Assembly (NCBI GenBank): GCA_035712365.1
Contig: DASTAW010000030.1
Location: 1 to 63,815 of the forward strand
DNA from: Terriglobia bacterium
GTDB lineage: Bacteria > Acidobacteriota > Terriglobia > UBA7540
Length of the DNA: 63,815 nucleotides
Reading direction: 5' to 3'
Shown here: positions 18,145 to 26,695 of the stretch, in pieces
Position numbering within the stretch: the stretch's first letter is position 1
Layout: each line of letters begins with the position of its first letter
Translations under genes and position numbers: made by a program
The notes under the pieces: model-generated
Databases searched by the model: none
The model's input: only the letters and a program-made list of their open reading frames with translations
What the model was told of the DNA's origin: nothing

Positions 18145-18205
18145 GCAAAGCCTGATCCTGGCGATGGCGTCTAAAATTATTATTCTGGCATGATTCCGGC
18201 TGTTT

Positions 18206-18703
18206 TCAAATTCCCCGCCGGCCCGTTTTGCGGCGTTCGCGGAAGAACTGCTGAAGAATGGCCGAGCAATCTGTCTGGAGGATTCCGCTTTCCAACACGA
18301 CCGCATGGTTCAGTTTCTCGCTGTTCAGCACTGGCAGGACCGAGCCGCAAGCGCCGGCTTTGGGGTCTATGGCTCCCACAACCAGCCTTTGAATACGGGC
18401 CTGGACGATGGCTCCAACACACATGACGCAAGGCTCGATTGTAACATACAGGGTGCATCCGGACAGGCGATAGTTCCCCAGCCTGCGGCCCGCGCGGCGC
18501 AGCGCCAGCACCTCCGCGTGCGCTGAGGGATCGCTCAGATGTATAGGACGATTATGAGCCCTCGCAATGATTTCTCCGATGCGGACAATCACGGCTCCAA
18601 TCGGAACTTCGCCCTCGCGATAGCCGCGACGGGCCTGCCGCAGTGCCTCGCGCATGAACCGTTCGTCCAGATCTTGCAGATGCTCACCTTTCCGGGCGCG
18701 CAT
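18206..18703 (-). CDS. tadA: tRNA-specific adenosine-34 deaminase TadA
   Basis: This is a 165-aa protein of the cytidine/deoxycytidylate deaminase fold. TadA converts A34 of tRNA-Arg(ACG) to inosine, an essential step for CGN decoding. The zinc site is intact: HAE (His62, proton-shuttling Glu64) and PCVMC (Cys92, Cys95). Other family segments are VPIGAVIV, NRPIHLSDPSAHAE and GACGSV. The length matches the family. It sits 61 bases upstream of the tRNA-Ser gene on the same strand, so the two may share a transcript. Confidence 0.95.
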   Translation of the reverse strand: MRARKGEHLQDLDERFMREALRQARRGYREGEVPIGAVIVRIGEIIARAHNRPIHLSDPSAHAEVLALRRAGRRLGNYRLSGCTLYVTIEPCVMCVGAIVQARIQRLVVGAIDPKAGACGSVLPVLNSEKLNHAVVLESGILQTDCSAILQQFFRERRKTGRRGI

Positions 18704-18882
18704 CCCTGTATCGTAGCACCTTTACACGTGGTATGATCTGCGCTGCAAGCGGGGAAGTCCAGAGATTACAAAGGCCTGCGAACGAGACCGGGCTCGCACT
18801 CTGTTCGTCTCCGGCTGCTTGTTCAGTGGCTGTATTTGCCGGGTTTTAAGTCGATCTACATCCGAAGGAGGAACTGTTCTCA

Positions 18883-19761
18883 ATGGGCTCATTTAATCGA
18901 CGCGATTTTCTCCGGACAGGCCTTGGAGCTTCTGCTGTTCTCATGGCAGCAGGCGTGGGCCTGGACTTATACGCCGACCCGTATGGAATTCCGGTTGGTT
19001 TGCAGCTTTACACGGTGCGGAAGCAGCTTGACGACGATTTTGCAGGGACCCTGCGCAAGGTGGCTTCCGTTGGTTACACGCAGGTGCAGTTTTCCGGCTT
19101 TCACAACCAGCCGGTCCCAAAGATCAAACAGCTTATCGACGAGATTGGGCTGAAGACCGCAGCCGGTCATTTTGACTATAAGCTGCTCCAGTCGAATCTG
19201 TCCCAAGTTACCGACGACGCGCATACGCTTGATATGAGTTATGTTGTGCTCTCGTCCGTCCCGGAAACTTACCGCCACTCGCTCGACAATTACAAACGCG
19301 CGGCCGAATTTTTCAACAAGACAGGCGAGGGGTGCAGGAAAGCAGGTCTTCATTTCGGATACCACAACCACAATCGCGACTTCGAGAAATTTGGCGATAC
19401 CATCGCGTTTGATCTGATGCTGCAAAACACGGACCCGGCCTCCGTTTGTTTTGAGATGGATTGCTTCTGGGTCACGCGCGCCGGTTACGATCCTGTCGCT
19501 TACATGAACAAGTACCCGGGCCGCTTCCCGGTTCTGCACATCAAGGATGAAAGGAAGCACTATCCGCCAACCGTTTCTGGCCGCACGCCTTCCGAGGCCT
19601 TTGCGCCCGTTGGCAAGGGCATCATTGACTGGAAGCGGATTTTCAAGGCGGCGCCCAAGGGCGGCCTGAAGTATTACTTTGTCGAGCAGGACGAGACCGA
19701 ACTCCCGGTCTTCGAAGCGATCAAAATCAGTTACGATTATCTTCACGCCCTCAAAGTTTAG
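18883..19761 (+). CDS. Tat-exported sugar phosphate isomerase/epimerase (TIM barrel)
   Basis: This is a 292-aa protein with a twin-arginine signal (NRRDFL at residues 5-10, then an Ala-rich hydrophobic stretch) and a xylose-isomerase-like TIM barrel. The expected sequence blocks are [48 protein letters not shown] and [12 protein letters not shown] strong ribosome site (AAGGAGG) precedes the ATG. Related exported proteins occur widely in Acidobacteria and Planctomycetes beside sugar genes, and the reaction is not known. A DUF488 pseudogene follows after 23 bases and was probably co-transcribed. Confidence 0.9.
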   Translation: MGSFNRRDFLRTGLGASAVLMAAGVGLDLYADPYGIPVGLQLYTVRKQLDDDFAGTLRKVASVGYTQVQFSGFHNQPVPKIKQLIDEIGLKTAAGHFDYKLLQSNLSQVTDDAHTLDMSYVVLSSVPETYRHSLDNYKRAAEFFNKTGEGCRKAGLHFGYHNHNRDFEKFGDTIAFDLMLQNTDPASVCFEMDCFWVTRAGYDPVAYMNKYPGRFPVLHIKDERKHYPPTVSGRTPSEAFAPVGKGIIDWKRIFKAAPKGGLKYYFVEQDETELPVFEAIKISYDYLHALKV

Positions 19762-19784
19762 GGCGTGGAAGGTGGTGGCATCCA

Positions 19785-20150
19785 ATGCCGGTGAATATCC
19801 AGCGGGCCTATGACAAGCCGGGCGCCCGTGACGGCGTTCGCATCTTGGTGGACGGCCTGTGGCCCCGCGGAGTGAGCAAAGCTGATCTCAAAATCAGCGC
19901 CTGAGAAAAATCCATTTCGCCGTCCAGGGAACTGCGAAACAGGTATGGGCACGACCCTGAAAAGTGGCCGGAATTCCGCAAGCGCTATCGCAAGGGGCTC
20001 AAGGAACCGCCGCGCAAGGAAGTGCTCGACCGGCTCATTTCCATGGCGGGAAAGGGAACCCTCACGCTGGTCTTTGGCGCCCGCGACGCCGAACATTGCA
20101 ATGCCGCGGTCATCGCCGAGGAGATCCGGGCAAAGCTGAAAGTTTGCTAA
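19785..20150 (+). pseudogene. DUF488-family gene interrupted by a single in-frame TGA
   Basis: One frame of 122 codons reads as an almost full DUF488 protein: [18 protein letters not shown], then SPSRELRNRYGHDPEKW, then TLTLVFGARDAEHCNAAV. It is broken only by TGA at 19902-19904 (codon 40), where family members carry Trp (the WLKE-APS region). The rest of the frame and a good ribosome site (GGAAGGTGG) are preserved. This implies a recent nonsense change, a TGG-to-TGA sequencing error, or readthrough. Other genes here end in TGA, so TGA is not a general Trp codon. The function of DUF488 is unknown. Confidence 0.85.
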
Positions 20151-20403
20151 GCGAGCCCAGCAAGAAACGCGCATGCAGTGTATATTTCTGATCGTAACGC
20201 GGCCAGGCCGGGCTTCGTTGGACGCACATCCATGAAGCGAAACAAGGGCCTCTCGCTTCTTGAGATTGTAGACGCTACAAAGCAAGTGCCGGAGCCACCC
20301 GCCCTTGGACCAGCCGAGGAAGAGTTATCCCATCCCTATCTAAGTGGGCTTCATTTCACATTCGTCCAAGTCAGTCTCAGGCGGGCGCGAATCGATTAGT
20401 TCT

Positions 20404-21429
20404 TCACTGGGGCTGAACGGGCGGTTGCATGATTCTGAGCACTGGACGGCCCTGGACGCTCTCAAGTGGGAAGTAGACCAAATGAGTTTTTGGATCGACA
20501 GACACCGTGTGGGCGTGCGGCATGTTGAATTGGCCAAGCAGTTTCAGGTCGCGCTTGGACTCCTGAAACACACTGACAGTCCCCGATTCAGCAGATACAT
20601 ACAGGAGCCTCAAGGCTGGATCGAAGGCCAGAACGTCGGGGTCATCACCTACCTGGTGAATCGATAGCAGCTTCATCCTGCTCAAATCGAAGACGGCCAG
20701 CGAGTGGTTCTCCTCTCCCGCAATGAAGGCGAGACGATTTGCGACGTCCAGCGAAACACCGTGAGGGTTCTGGATGCCGGGTAGAGGATAACGGCCAACG
20801 ATCTTCAACGTTGCCGTATCGATTGCCACGAGTTCGTTGATTCCGTGGACGGCCACGAAGATCCTGCCGGAGCCTGGGTCGTAGATGGTATTGCCGGCGC
20901 CGCCTCCAAGCGGAATCTTCGCGATCAGTTTGTTGGTATTGGCGTCAATTACCGCATCCACTCCGCCATGCTCGTCAGAGACAAAGACTCTTTTGGTGGT
21001 TGGCGAATACGCGAGGCCATCAGGATAGTTGATCGGCCCCACGGTTGCGATTGTCTTCAAAGTGGCCTCATCGACCACGGCCACCTGGTGGTTACCAGTC
21101 ACAGAAGCGTAGACCCGTCCAATTTCGGGAACTGCAATGACGCCGTGTACTCGACTGAACCCGTCGAGGTTGGAGACGACCTGACGCTTTCTTATATCGA
21201 AGACCACGAGTTGATTGGCGTTCATGTGCGATATGTAAAGCCGGCCACGTTCCACATCGAGGCTTTGATAGTCGAAGCGGACTGCGGGTCCAGGCATGGG
21301 AATATCCGCGACTGTCGCGAGCACTTGATTACCCGCCGCTGCTTGTGACCGAACTGCGCTCGCGCTAAGGAGCAGCAGTGCGGCCGAAACCCTGTACATC
21401 CATTTCAGGTTAGGAATCTGACCGTTCAT
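20404..21429 (-). CDS. Exported YVTN/YncE-type beta-propeller protein
   Basis: This protein is about 341 aa from ATG 21429, which has GAGGAG just upstream and opens directly into a signal peptide (MYRVSAALLLLSASAVRSQA). An upstream in-frame ATG at 21498 would add 23 residues without a signal. Seven-bladed propeller repeats are clear, e.g. YISHMNANQLVVFDIRK, VYASVTGNHQVAVVDEAT, VFVSDEHGGVDAVIDA and LYVSAESGTVSVFQES. Such proteins are periplasmic or surface-exposed, with mostly unknown roles. It lies 88 bases after the receptor gene on the same strand and may be its partner. Confidence 0.85.
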   Translation of the reverse strand: MNGQIPNLKWMYRVSAALLLLSASAVRSQAAAGNQVLATVADIPMPGPAVRFDYQSLDVERGRLYISHMNANQLVVFDIRKRQVVSNLDGFSRVHGVIAVPEIGRVYASVTGNHQVAVVDEATLKTIATVGPINYPDGLAYSPTTKRVFVSDEHGGVDAVIDANTNKLIAKIPLGGGAGNTIYDPGSGRIFVAVHGINELVAIDTATLKIVGRYPLPGIQNPHGVSLDVANRLAFIAGEENHSLAVFDLSRMKLLSIHQVGDDPDVLAFDPALRLLYVSAESGTVSVFQESKRDLKLLGQFNMPHAHTVSVDPKTHLVYFPLESVQGRPVLRIMQPPVQPQ

Positions 21430-21517
21430 CGAGATCTCCTCATCGTATTGGAACCATTCGGGCCAGTCGTCAGAACTGCATCCTGGGTACCGATGCATTC
21501 CTCGCTGCGGAGATCGT

Positions 21518-24466
21518 TCAAAAGCTCAGGGAAGCGCCGACGTTGATGAGACGATTGGCTACAGGGTTCCCGACCTGGGCCGAGAATGGACCACTCGCAA
21601 GTGAGACAGACTGACCGAACAGTGGTGAGCCAAGAACATTGACCGGCGAGCCGAGGTTGACGTTGTTGAGTGCATTAAGGACAGACAGGCTTAGCGTGAG
21701 CGCGTAACGGCGCTCCGTTGCCCCTCCCAGGCTCGCGCCACCGCCATTGCTCAGCCCGCGGCCGCCAAGCCCTCGACTATCTCCTCCACGCCCTTCACGT
21801 CCTTCCGGTCCTGGTGCAGAATCTTCACCGCCGTGTTTCTCCCGGCCTTTACCGCCAAAGCCGAATGTGCGGCTGAGGCGGAAATTCAACATGAAGTTTG
21901 CTGGAGCTGTTTCGGTGTTTGGGGGGATTGGGGCATTCTCGGGCCCAGGGGCGATATTGAAGGCGCCGTACTTCGTTACGACAACATTGGCTGAGGGCGT
22001 CGAGGCCGTTGCCAGTGCCGGCCGGGCATCGTGAACGCCGGTGCCGTAGAGATCTTGCGGGAGCTGGATGCTGAACGGCTGCCCGGAGTTCGCCATCAGC
22101 ATCGGACTCAAACGGATGCCCAACGGCATGGCCAGGCTGCCGGCAATTACCACGCGCTGACGAATGCCGAAGTAGGCGCGCCCGTAGTCCTCGGAAAGGT
22201 TCCAGGGGTTCGTCTGGAAGCTGAATTCTCCGGCGGGGCTGGTCTGCACGTTTAATCCCGAGTCGCTGTGGGCATCATCAAAGACATAGTAGCCGAAGAG
22301 CGAGATGCTGTGGGCATTCACGCGGATGTTGGCGATCAATTCCGTCTGCCGGTAAATACCAGGCGACCCGTAATCGTAAATATTTCCGGCCGGGTTGCCG
22401 AGGGGCCGCAAGCCGCTCGCAGGATTGTTGGGATCGAAGGTTCCCGGGAGAGGCGCGTTGATATTGTTGGTTACGAACTGGTGAACGCCGCGGGAATTCA
22501 CATATGTGAACGAGACCGTTGTGCGGCGCGACAATTGACGTTCCAGGCTAACCGCCGTGTCCATGTCGTAAGGCAACAGTAAATTTGGGGCGATTCGAAA
22601 GATCGTAGGCGTTGGAGTTGCGACTGCGGTGAGGGCAGTAAGGGAAGGCACATCCGGGAAAAAGGCCGGATTGTTGACGATGTAGGTCCGTTGGTTTTGT
22701 CCGTTCAGGCGCCCTGCGATCATCATCGGGTCATCATCAAGATCCTCGTAGAAGATACCCCAGCCCGCTCGAAGCACTGTCTTCACATTCGAGCCATGGC
22801 CCAGGCCCCATGCAATTCCCACCCGAGGCGCCCAAAAGGGCTGGCCGCTGACATAATTTTCGGAGTCAAACCGCAGGCCATAACTCAGAGTGAAGTGCGG
22901 CCGGACATTCCAATCATCGTTGACGAAGAGCCACCCATTAACACGGTCGATGGAAGCCGGCAGGTTGCCCGCCGTGACGTTGAACTGGCTGGGACCGTAA
23001 CCCCCAGTTTGAATCTGGCTCATCGTCAGGCCATTTTGCAGACCCCGCTGAGTCTTCTGATAGTCAGACAGCGAATTGAAAGTGAAAGTCCCGTTGAAGC
23101 CGCCATTGGTGGATTCGCTACGAGGCAGAACGAGCATTGTGCCCCCGAAGCGAACCAGATGGCGGCCCAGGGTCATGGTCGTATAGTTCTGGAAGGTGTA
23201 GTGGGTTTCGTAGCGGTTGAACGTGCCAGAGCTGTCACCGCCGCCCGTGAACGCTCCAAGAACGTTGATCGTGGGAGAAAAGTTTTGCGGCGTCTCTACG
23301 TTGTTGAAGTGGAGGTATTGGAAGCTCGTTTGATTGACGACTCGGGAACCTAAAACCTGAGTGTCGATGATCTGAAGATTGTGGTGATGGAACGACCGGT
23401 CGAAGGCCTGGGAGGGAAGCGACTGGGTGTCCACGCCGTCGTTGTGCTCTCCGATTTGAAAATAGCGGTAACTTATGCTGAGCGTATTGTTCGGACTGAG
23501 CTGGAAATCCGCCCGAGGGCTGAGGTTGGTCAGGACGCGAGGGTTGGGAACGGAAGCAACATAAGGCACGATATTCAGGCCGGGATCGAGCACAACCGTG
23601 TTCACCAGGCTGGCGCGGTTGATGTTGCGACGCTGGAAATCGAAGAAAAAGGACGCCTTCTTACCCAGCGGGCCGCCGAGATCTGCGTCCCAGAGCCAGG
23701 TGTGATACGAAGGAGGCTTTTCTTCAGAGGCAGCGAGAAACGGGCTGAGTGCATTCATACTGGAATCGTTGTATTCGCTCGAAACGTCTCCGTGGTAGGC
23801 GGCGCTTCCAGGTTTCGTTGTAATGTCAACGCGGCCATAACCGAACCGATTGTTTTCAGCCGAGAAAGGATTGCCATTGAAGCGAATCTCGCGAATGGCG
23901 GATTTGGGAGGCATATCGCCGCCGGTGAAGCCGTTAATGTAAATCTCGGCACCGCCGGGTCCGACCGAAGGGCCCGCCAGAGCGCCAATCTGGCTCTGGA
24001 ACTCGTCCGGGTCGTTCGACAGCGCATTCAGGTTATTGCCAGAAACAGCCACGGCGCTGGCATTACTTTCGGGGGCAATTTGCAGGTGAGCGGCCTGGCC
24101 GCGAACCTCCACCTGCTGTGCCGGCAAGGCGATCGTCAGGTGTATATCGAGCGTGAGCGTTTGGCCCGCCGCCAACGGAAGGCTTTTGCTGGAGGGTGCA
24201 AACCCTTGAGCCGTGGCCGTGGCCGTATAGCGGCCTGGCACGAGCCCGCTAATCTTATAGAAGCCCTGCCCGTTCGAGGTTGTCACCCGCACCGGCCCAT
24301 TCGGCTGGGCCATCACACGCACGGTTGCATGGGGTACGACGGCGCCTGAGGGATCAATCACCCGTACTTGCAGGCTAGCCAGGCCCTGCCCCCACAAAGC
24401 GCTCAACGGAGACAGCAGTATCCAGGTCAGCGAGAGAATTTTTGGTGTTTGAAAACGCCGGTACAT
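21518..24466 (-). CDS. TonB-dependent receptor with carboxypeptidase-regulatory-like domain
   Basis: This protein is about 982 aa from ATG 24466. It has a signal peptide ending near WGQG, a regulatory-like beta-sandwich (VRVIDPSGAVVPHATVRV, about residues 30-115), a plug domain, and a barrel ending in SLSF with an aromatic C-terminus. Two features are odd. It is about 220 residues shorter than the receptor at 2086, and it has a Gly/Arg-rich, charged low-complexity segment (about residues 855-905) inside a late barrel loop, probably surface-exposed. The substrate is unknown. The YVTN propeller gene follows on the same strand. Confidence 0.92.
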   Translation of the reverse strand: MYRRFQTPKILSLTWILLSPLSALWGQGLASLQVRVIDPSGAVVPHATVRVMAQPNGPVRVTTSNGQGFYKISGLVPGRYTATATAQGFAPSSKSLPLAAGQTLTLDIHLTIALPAQQVEVRGQAAHLQIAPESNASAVAVSGNNLNALSNDPDEFQSQIGALAGPSVGPGGAEIYINGFTGGDMPPKSAIREIRFNGNPFSAENNRFGYGRVDITTKPGSAAYHGDVSSEYNDSSMNALSPFLAASEEKPPSYHTWLWDADLGGPLGKKASFFFDFQRRNINRASLVNTVVLDPGLNIVPYVASVPNPRVLTNLSPRADFQLSPNNTLSISYRYFQIGEHNDGVDTQSLPSQAFDRSFHHHNLQIIDTQVLGSRVVNQTSFQYLHFNNVETPQNFSPTINVLGAFTGGGDSSGTFNRYETHYTFQNYTTMTLGRHLVRFGGTMLVLPRSESTNGGFNGTFTFNSLSDYQKTQRGLQNGLTMSQIQTGGYGPSQFNVTAGNLPASIDRVNGWLFVNDDWNVRPHFTLSYGLRFDSENYVSGQPFWAPRVGIAWGLGHGSNVKTVLRAGWGIFYEDLDDDPMMIAGRLNGQNQRTYIVNNPAFFPDVPSLTALTAVATPTPTIFRIAPNLLLPYDMDTAVSLERQLSRRTTVSFTYVNSRGVHQFVTNNINAPLPGTFDPNNPASGLRPLGNPAGNIYDYGSPGIYRQTELIANIRVNAHSISLFGYYVFDDAHSDSGLNVQTSPAGEFSFQTNPWNLSEDYGRAYFGIRQRVVIAGSLAMPLGIRLSPMLMANSGQPFSIQLPQDLYGTGVHDARPALATASTPSANVVVTKYGAFNIAPGPENAPIPPNTETAPANFMLNFRLSRTFGFGGKGREKHGGEDSAPGPEGREGRGGDSRGLGGRGLSNGGGASLGGATERRYALTLSLSVLNALNNVNLGSPVNVLGSPLFGQSVSLASGPFSAQVGNPVANRLINVGASLSF

Positions 24467-24632
24467 CGTGGCGCGCCCCACATTCTACGGAGCAACTGCG
24501 GACTTCCAGGAAATCCAAAAGACTATTATAAACATCCGGCCAGAAAGTTACAGTGAAGATATCGGCCTGCGCTGCCCGCTGTGGTTCTCTTGCGGGTTGT
24601 GAAGGTTGGTGATATACATATAACGTCTGGAT

Positions 24633-25589
24633 ATGGATGATACTGATTCCATAAAAGGGGACAAAAACCCTTCCTGGCTGCTGTACATGTTCCAACTGCC
24701 GGCGCGAATGGCCAGCAAGCGCGTGAGTGTTTGGCGGAAGCTCCAGAAGTACGGAGCTCTGAGCTGGAAGAATTGCGCCTACATTTTGCCGCTGGATCCA
24801 ACCAACCTTGAAAGGTTCCAGTGGCTTGCGGCCGAGGTACAGAAGTATCAAGGCGAGGCATCCGTGGTGGAAGTGCCGCTGATTCACGGGTACACACACA
24901 GGCAGGTAATGGTATTGTTTAACAACGCACGAGCCACCCAATATCAGAGCTTCATCCGGGATTCACGGCTTGCGTTGCGCGCGTCGGCAAGTCGAAGCCA
25001 TGCGCAACAGCTCCTGGATTTCAGCAGGCTGAACCGCCGCATGAACGACTTAACCGCTATCGATTTTTTCGGTTGCGGCAAGAGGAGGGATGCTGAGCGA
25101 TTAATCAAGGAACTTGAAATCCGCGCCAGCGGGAAAAGGCCGAACAGGCCAGGAAACAAAGCAAAGACTAAAGAATACAGGGCGCGCGTGTGGCAGACTC
25201 GACCGCGGCCTGAAGTAGACCGGGTCGGCTCCGCGTGGCTGATCCGCCACTTTATCGATCCCCGGGCCAAATTCGTTTTTGCACGCGATCCCGAAGCTTA
25301 CCCTGGGGCTCTGAGATTCGACATGTTCGGAGGCGAATTCACCCACGCGGGTGACGACTGCACGTTTGAGGTGCTCATGAAGCATTTCAAGCTGCACGAC
25401 CGGAGCCTGAAGCAAATTGGCCAACTGGTTCATGACGCTGATCTGAGGGACGGGAAGTTTGGGAGACCCGAAGGCATCGCAATCGAAATAATCACAAAGG
25501 GCTGGGGAAAGATGGATTTAAGTGATGAAGAGATCCTACACAGAGGTTTTGAACTCTTTGATGCTCTGTACTTAATGGCGGGAGCATAA
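24633..25589 (+). CDS. ChrB-like protein (chromate resistance regulator/accessory family)
   Basis: This is a 318-aa protein with both parts of the ChrB family. An N-terminal region (SWLLYMFQLPARMASKRVSV, WRKLQKYGALSWKNCAYILP) resembles PaaX-type DNA-binding proteins. The C-terminal ChrB domain has VDRVGSAWLIRHFIDP, FVFARDPEA, FDMFGGEFTHAGDDCTFE and VHDADLRDGKFGRPE. ChrB senses chromate and controls the chrA efflux gene, but no chrA is visible here, so the function may differ. It is followed 56 bases later by a DUF1259 gene, a pairing that suggests a metal or oxidative-stress locus (inference). Confidence 0.85.
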   Translation: MDDTDSIKGDKNPSWLLYMFQLPARMASKRVSVWRKLQKYGALSWKNCAYILPLDPTNLERFQWLAAEVQKYQGEASVVEVPLIHGYTHRQVMVLFNNARATQYQSFIRDSRLALRASASRSHAQQLLDFSRLNRRMNDLTAIDFFGCGKRRDAERLIKELEIRASGKRPNRPGNKAKTKEYRARVWQTRPRPEVDRVGSAWLIRHFIDPRAKFVFARDPEAYPGALRFDMFGGEFTHAGDDCTFEVLMKHFKLHDRSLKQIGQLVHDADLRDGKFGRPEGIAIEIITKGWGKMDLSDEEILHRGFELFDALYLMAGA

Positions 25590-25645
25590 CGCCGGCGGCT
25601 GGTCCGAACACTCCGCAACAGGAACTCTAGAAAAGGAGGAACAAC

Positions 25646-26527
25646 ATGCTTCCTACGAAACGAATTATCGTCGGTCTTGTCTTATTGGGTCTTCCCACTT
25701 TCGCGGTCGCACAGGGGCTCGACACAGCCAAGCTTGACCAGGTATTCGGCCGGTCGGGCCAGAAACTCGGACAAGTTTACAAGTTCAGCTTTCCTCGCAC
25801 CGATCTCCATGTGACGGTGCATGGTGTGGCAATCAGACCCGGGCTTGCCCTGGGTTCGTGGGCCGCGTTCTCGGGAAAGGACAATAGCGCGACGGTCATG
25901 GGCGATCTGGTCCTACTCCAGGACGAAGTGAACCCCGTGATGACAAGGCTTCGCCATGCCGGGATGGAAATCACCGCGGTGCATAACCACTTGCTCGGTG
26001 AAACGCCGCGCCTGATGTACCTGCACTACATGGGTCGCGGTAACCCGGTGGAGCTTGCGAAGTCTCTCCGGTCAGCGCTAAGGGAATCAAAGACTCCTTT
26101 CGGAAAGCCCGCAACCGCCACGAAGGCGGGAGATCCCCCTGCATTTGTCAATCAAGTTGAAGCTGCGCTTGGGCGCAAAGGAAACTTCGCCGGTGGAGTC
26201 CTGGCATTCAGCATTCCGCGAGCGGACGCCGTCACCATCACGGAAGGTGAAACCGTTCTTCCCTCACAGGGGGTCGCAGAGAGTATCAATTTTCAGCAAG
26301 CGGGCGAGGGAAAAGTTGCGACAACCGGAGACTTTGTTTTGACCGCCGACGAAGTGAATCCGGCGATCTCGGCGCTCGAGGCGCACCATATTCAGGTGAC
26401 GGCGCTGCATTCACATATGCTCATTGAGCAGCCGCGGTTGTTCTTCATGCACTTCTGGGGTTACGGGCCGGCAGCTCAGGCGGCGGATGGCACCAAAGCC
26501 GCGCTCGAAAAGGTTCACACCAAGTGA
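25646..26527 (+). CDS. Exported DUF1259 protein (LpqO-like, tandem domain)
   Basis: This is a 293-aa protein with a signal peptide (GLVLLGLPTFAVAQG) and two copies of the same domain. Each contains an MGDLVLLQDEVNPVM/TGDFVLTADEVNPAI block followed by TAVHNHLLGETPRLMYLHY/TALHSHMLIEQPRLFFMHF. The conserved His residues in these HNH(L)/HSH(M) patches suggest a metal site, but the family has no established reaction. A very strong ribosome site (AAAAGGAGG) precedes the ATG. It lies between the ChrB-like gene and the efflux operon. Confidence 0.88.
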   Translation: MLPTKRIIVGLVLLGLPTFAVAQGLDTAKLDQVFGRSGQKLGQVYKFSFPRTDLHVTVHGVAIRPGLALGSWAAFSGKDNSATVMGDLVLLQDEVNPVMTRLRHAGMEITAVHNHLLGETPRLMYLHYMGRGNPVELAKSLRSALRESKTPFGKPATATKAGDPPAFVNQVEAALGRKGNFAGGVLAFSIPRADAVTITEGETVLPSQGVAESINFQQAGEGKVATTGDFVLTADEVNPAISALEAHHIQVTALHSHMLIEQPRLFFMHFWGYGPAAQAADGTKAALEKVHTK

Positions 26528-26592
26528 GCTCTGGTTGCCGAAACCAGGGCTGGGTCTTCCCAGGCATGTTGGTGCGCATCGAAGGAGGACTT

Positions 26593-26679
26593 ATGCGGAC
26601 CATTTTGCTCGCTTTATTCATCGCCATTTTCGCAGCCAAATCGGCGTCCGGATTTCTCGCGGAAACCCAATCGATTTAA
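26593..26679 (+). CDS. 28-aa small secreted or membrane peptide
   Basis: A short frame has an optimal ribosome site (GAAGGAGG, six bases before the ATG). It encodes MRTILLALFIAIFAAKSASG and eight more residues: a hydrophobic signal-like peptide with little after the likely cleavage site. It ends 16 bases before the efflux operon's first gene, so it could be a leader peptide, a small membrane protein, or the start of a decayed exported protein. No homologue is recognised. Confidence 0.4.
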   Translation: MRTILLALFIAIFAAKSASGFLAETQSI

Positions 26680-26695
26680 GGAAGGATTTTCGGCC

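Noticed and set aside
18967..19785. 272-codon - strand frame opposite the second isomerase gene
   Set aside because: Shadow of a gene with a Tat signal and strong ribosome site on the + strand.
22691..24349. Long + strand frames opposite the second TonB receptor
   Set aside because: They mirror a well-supported receptor gene on the - strand; their composition is that of an antisense reading.
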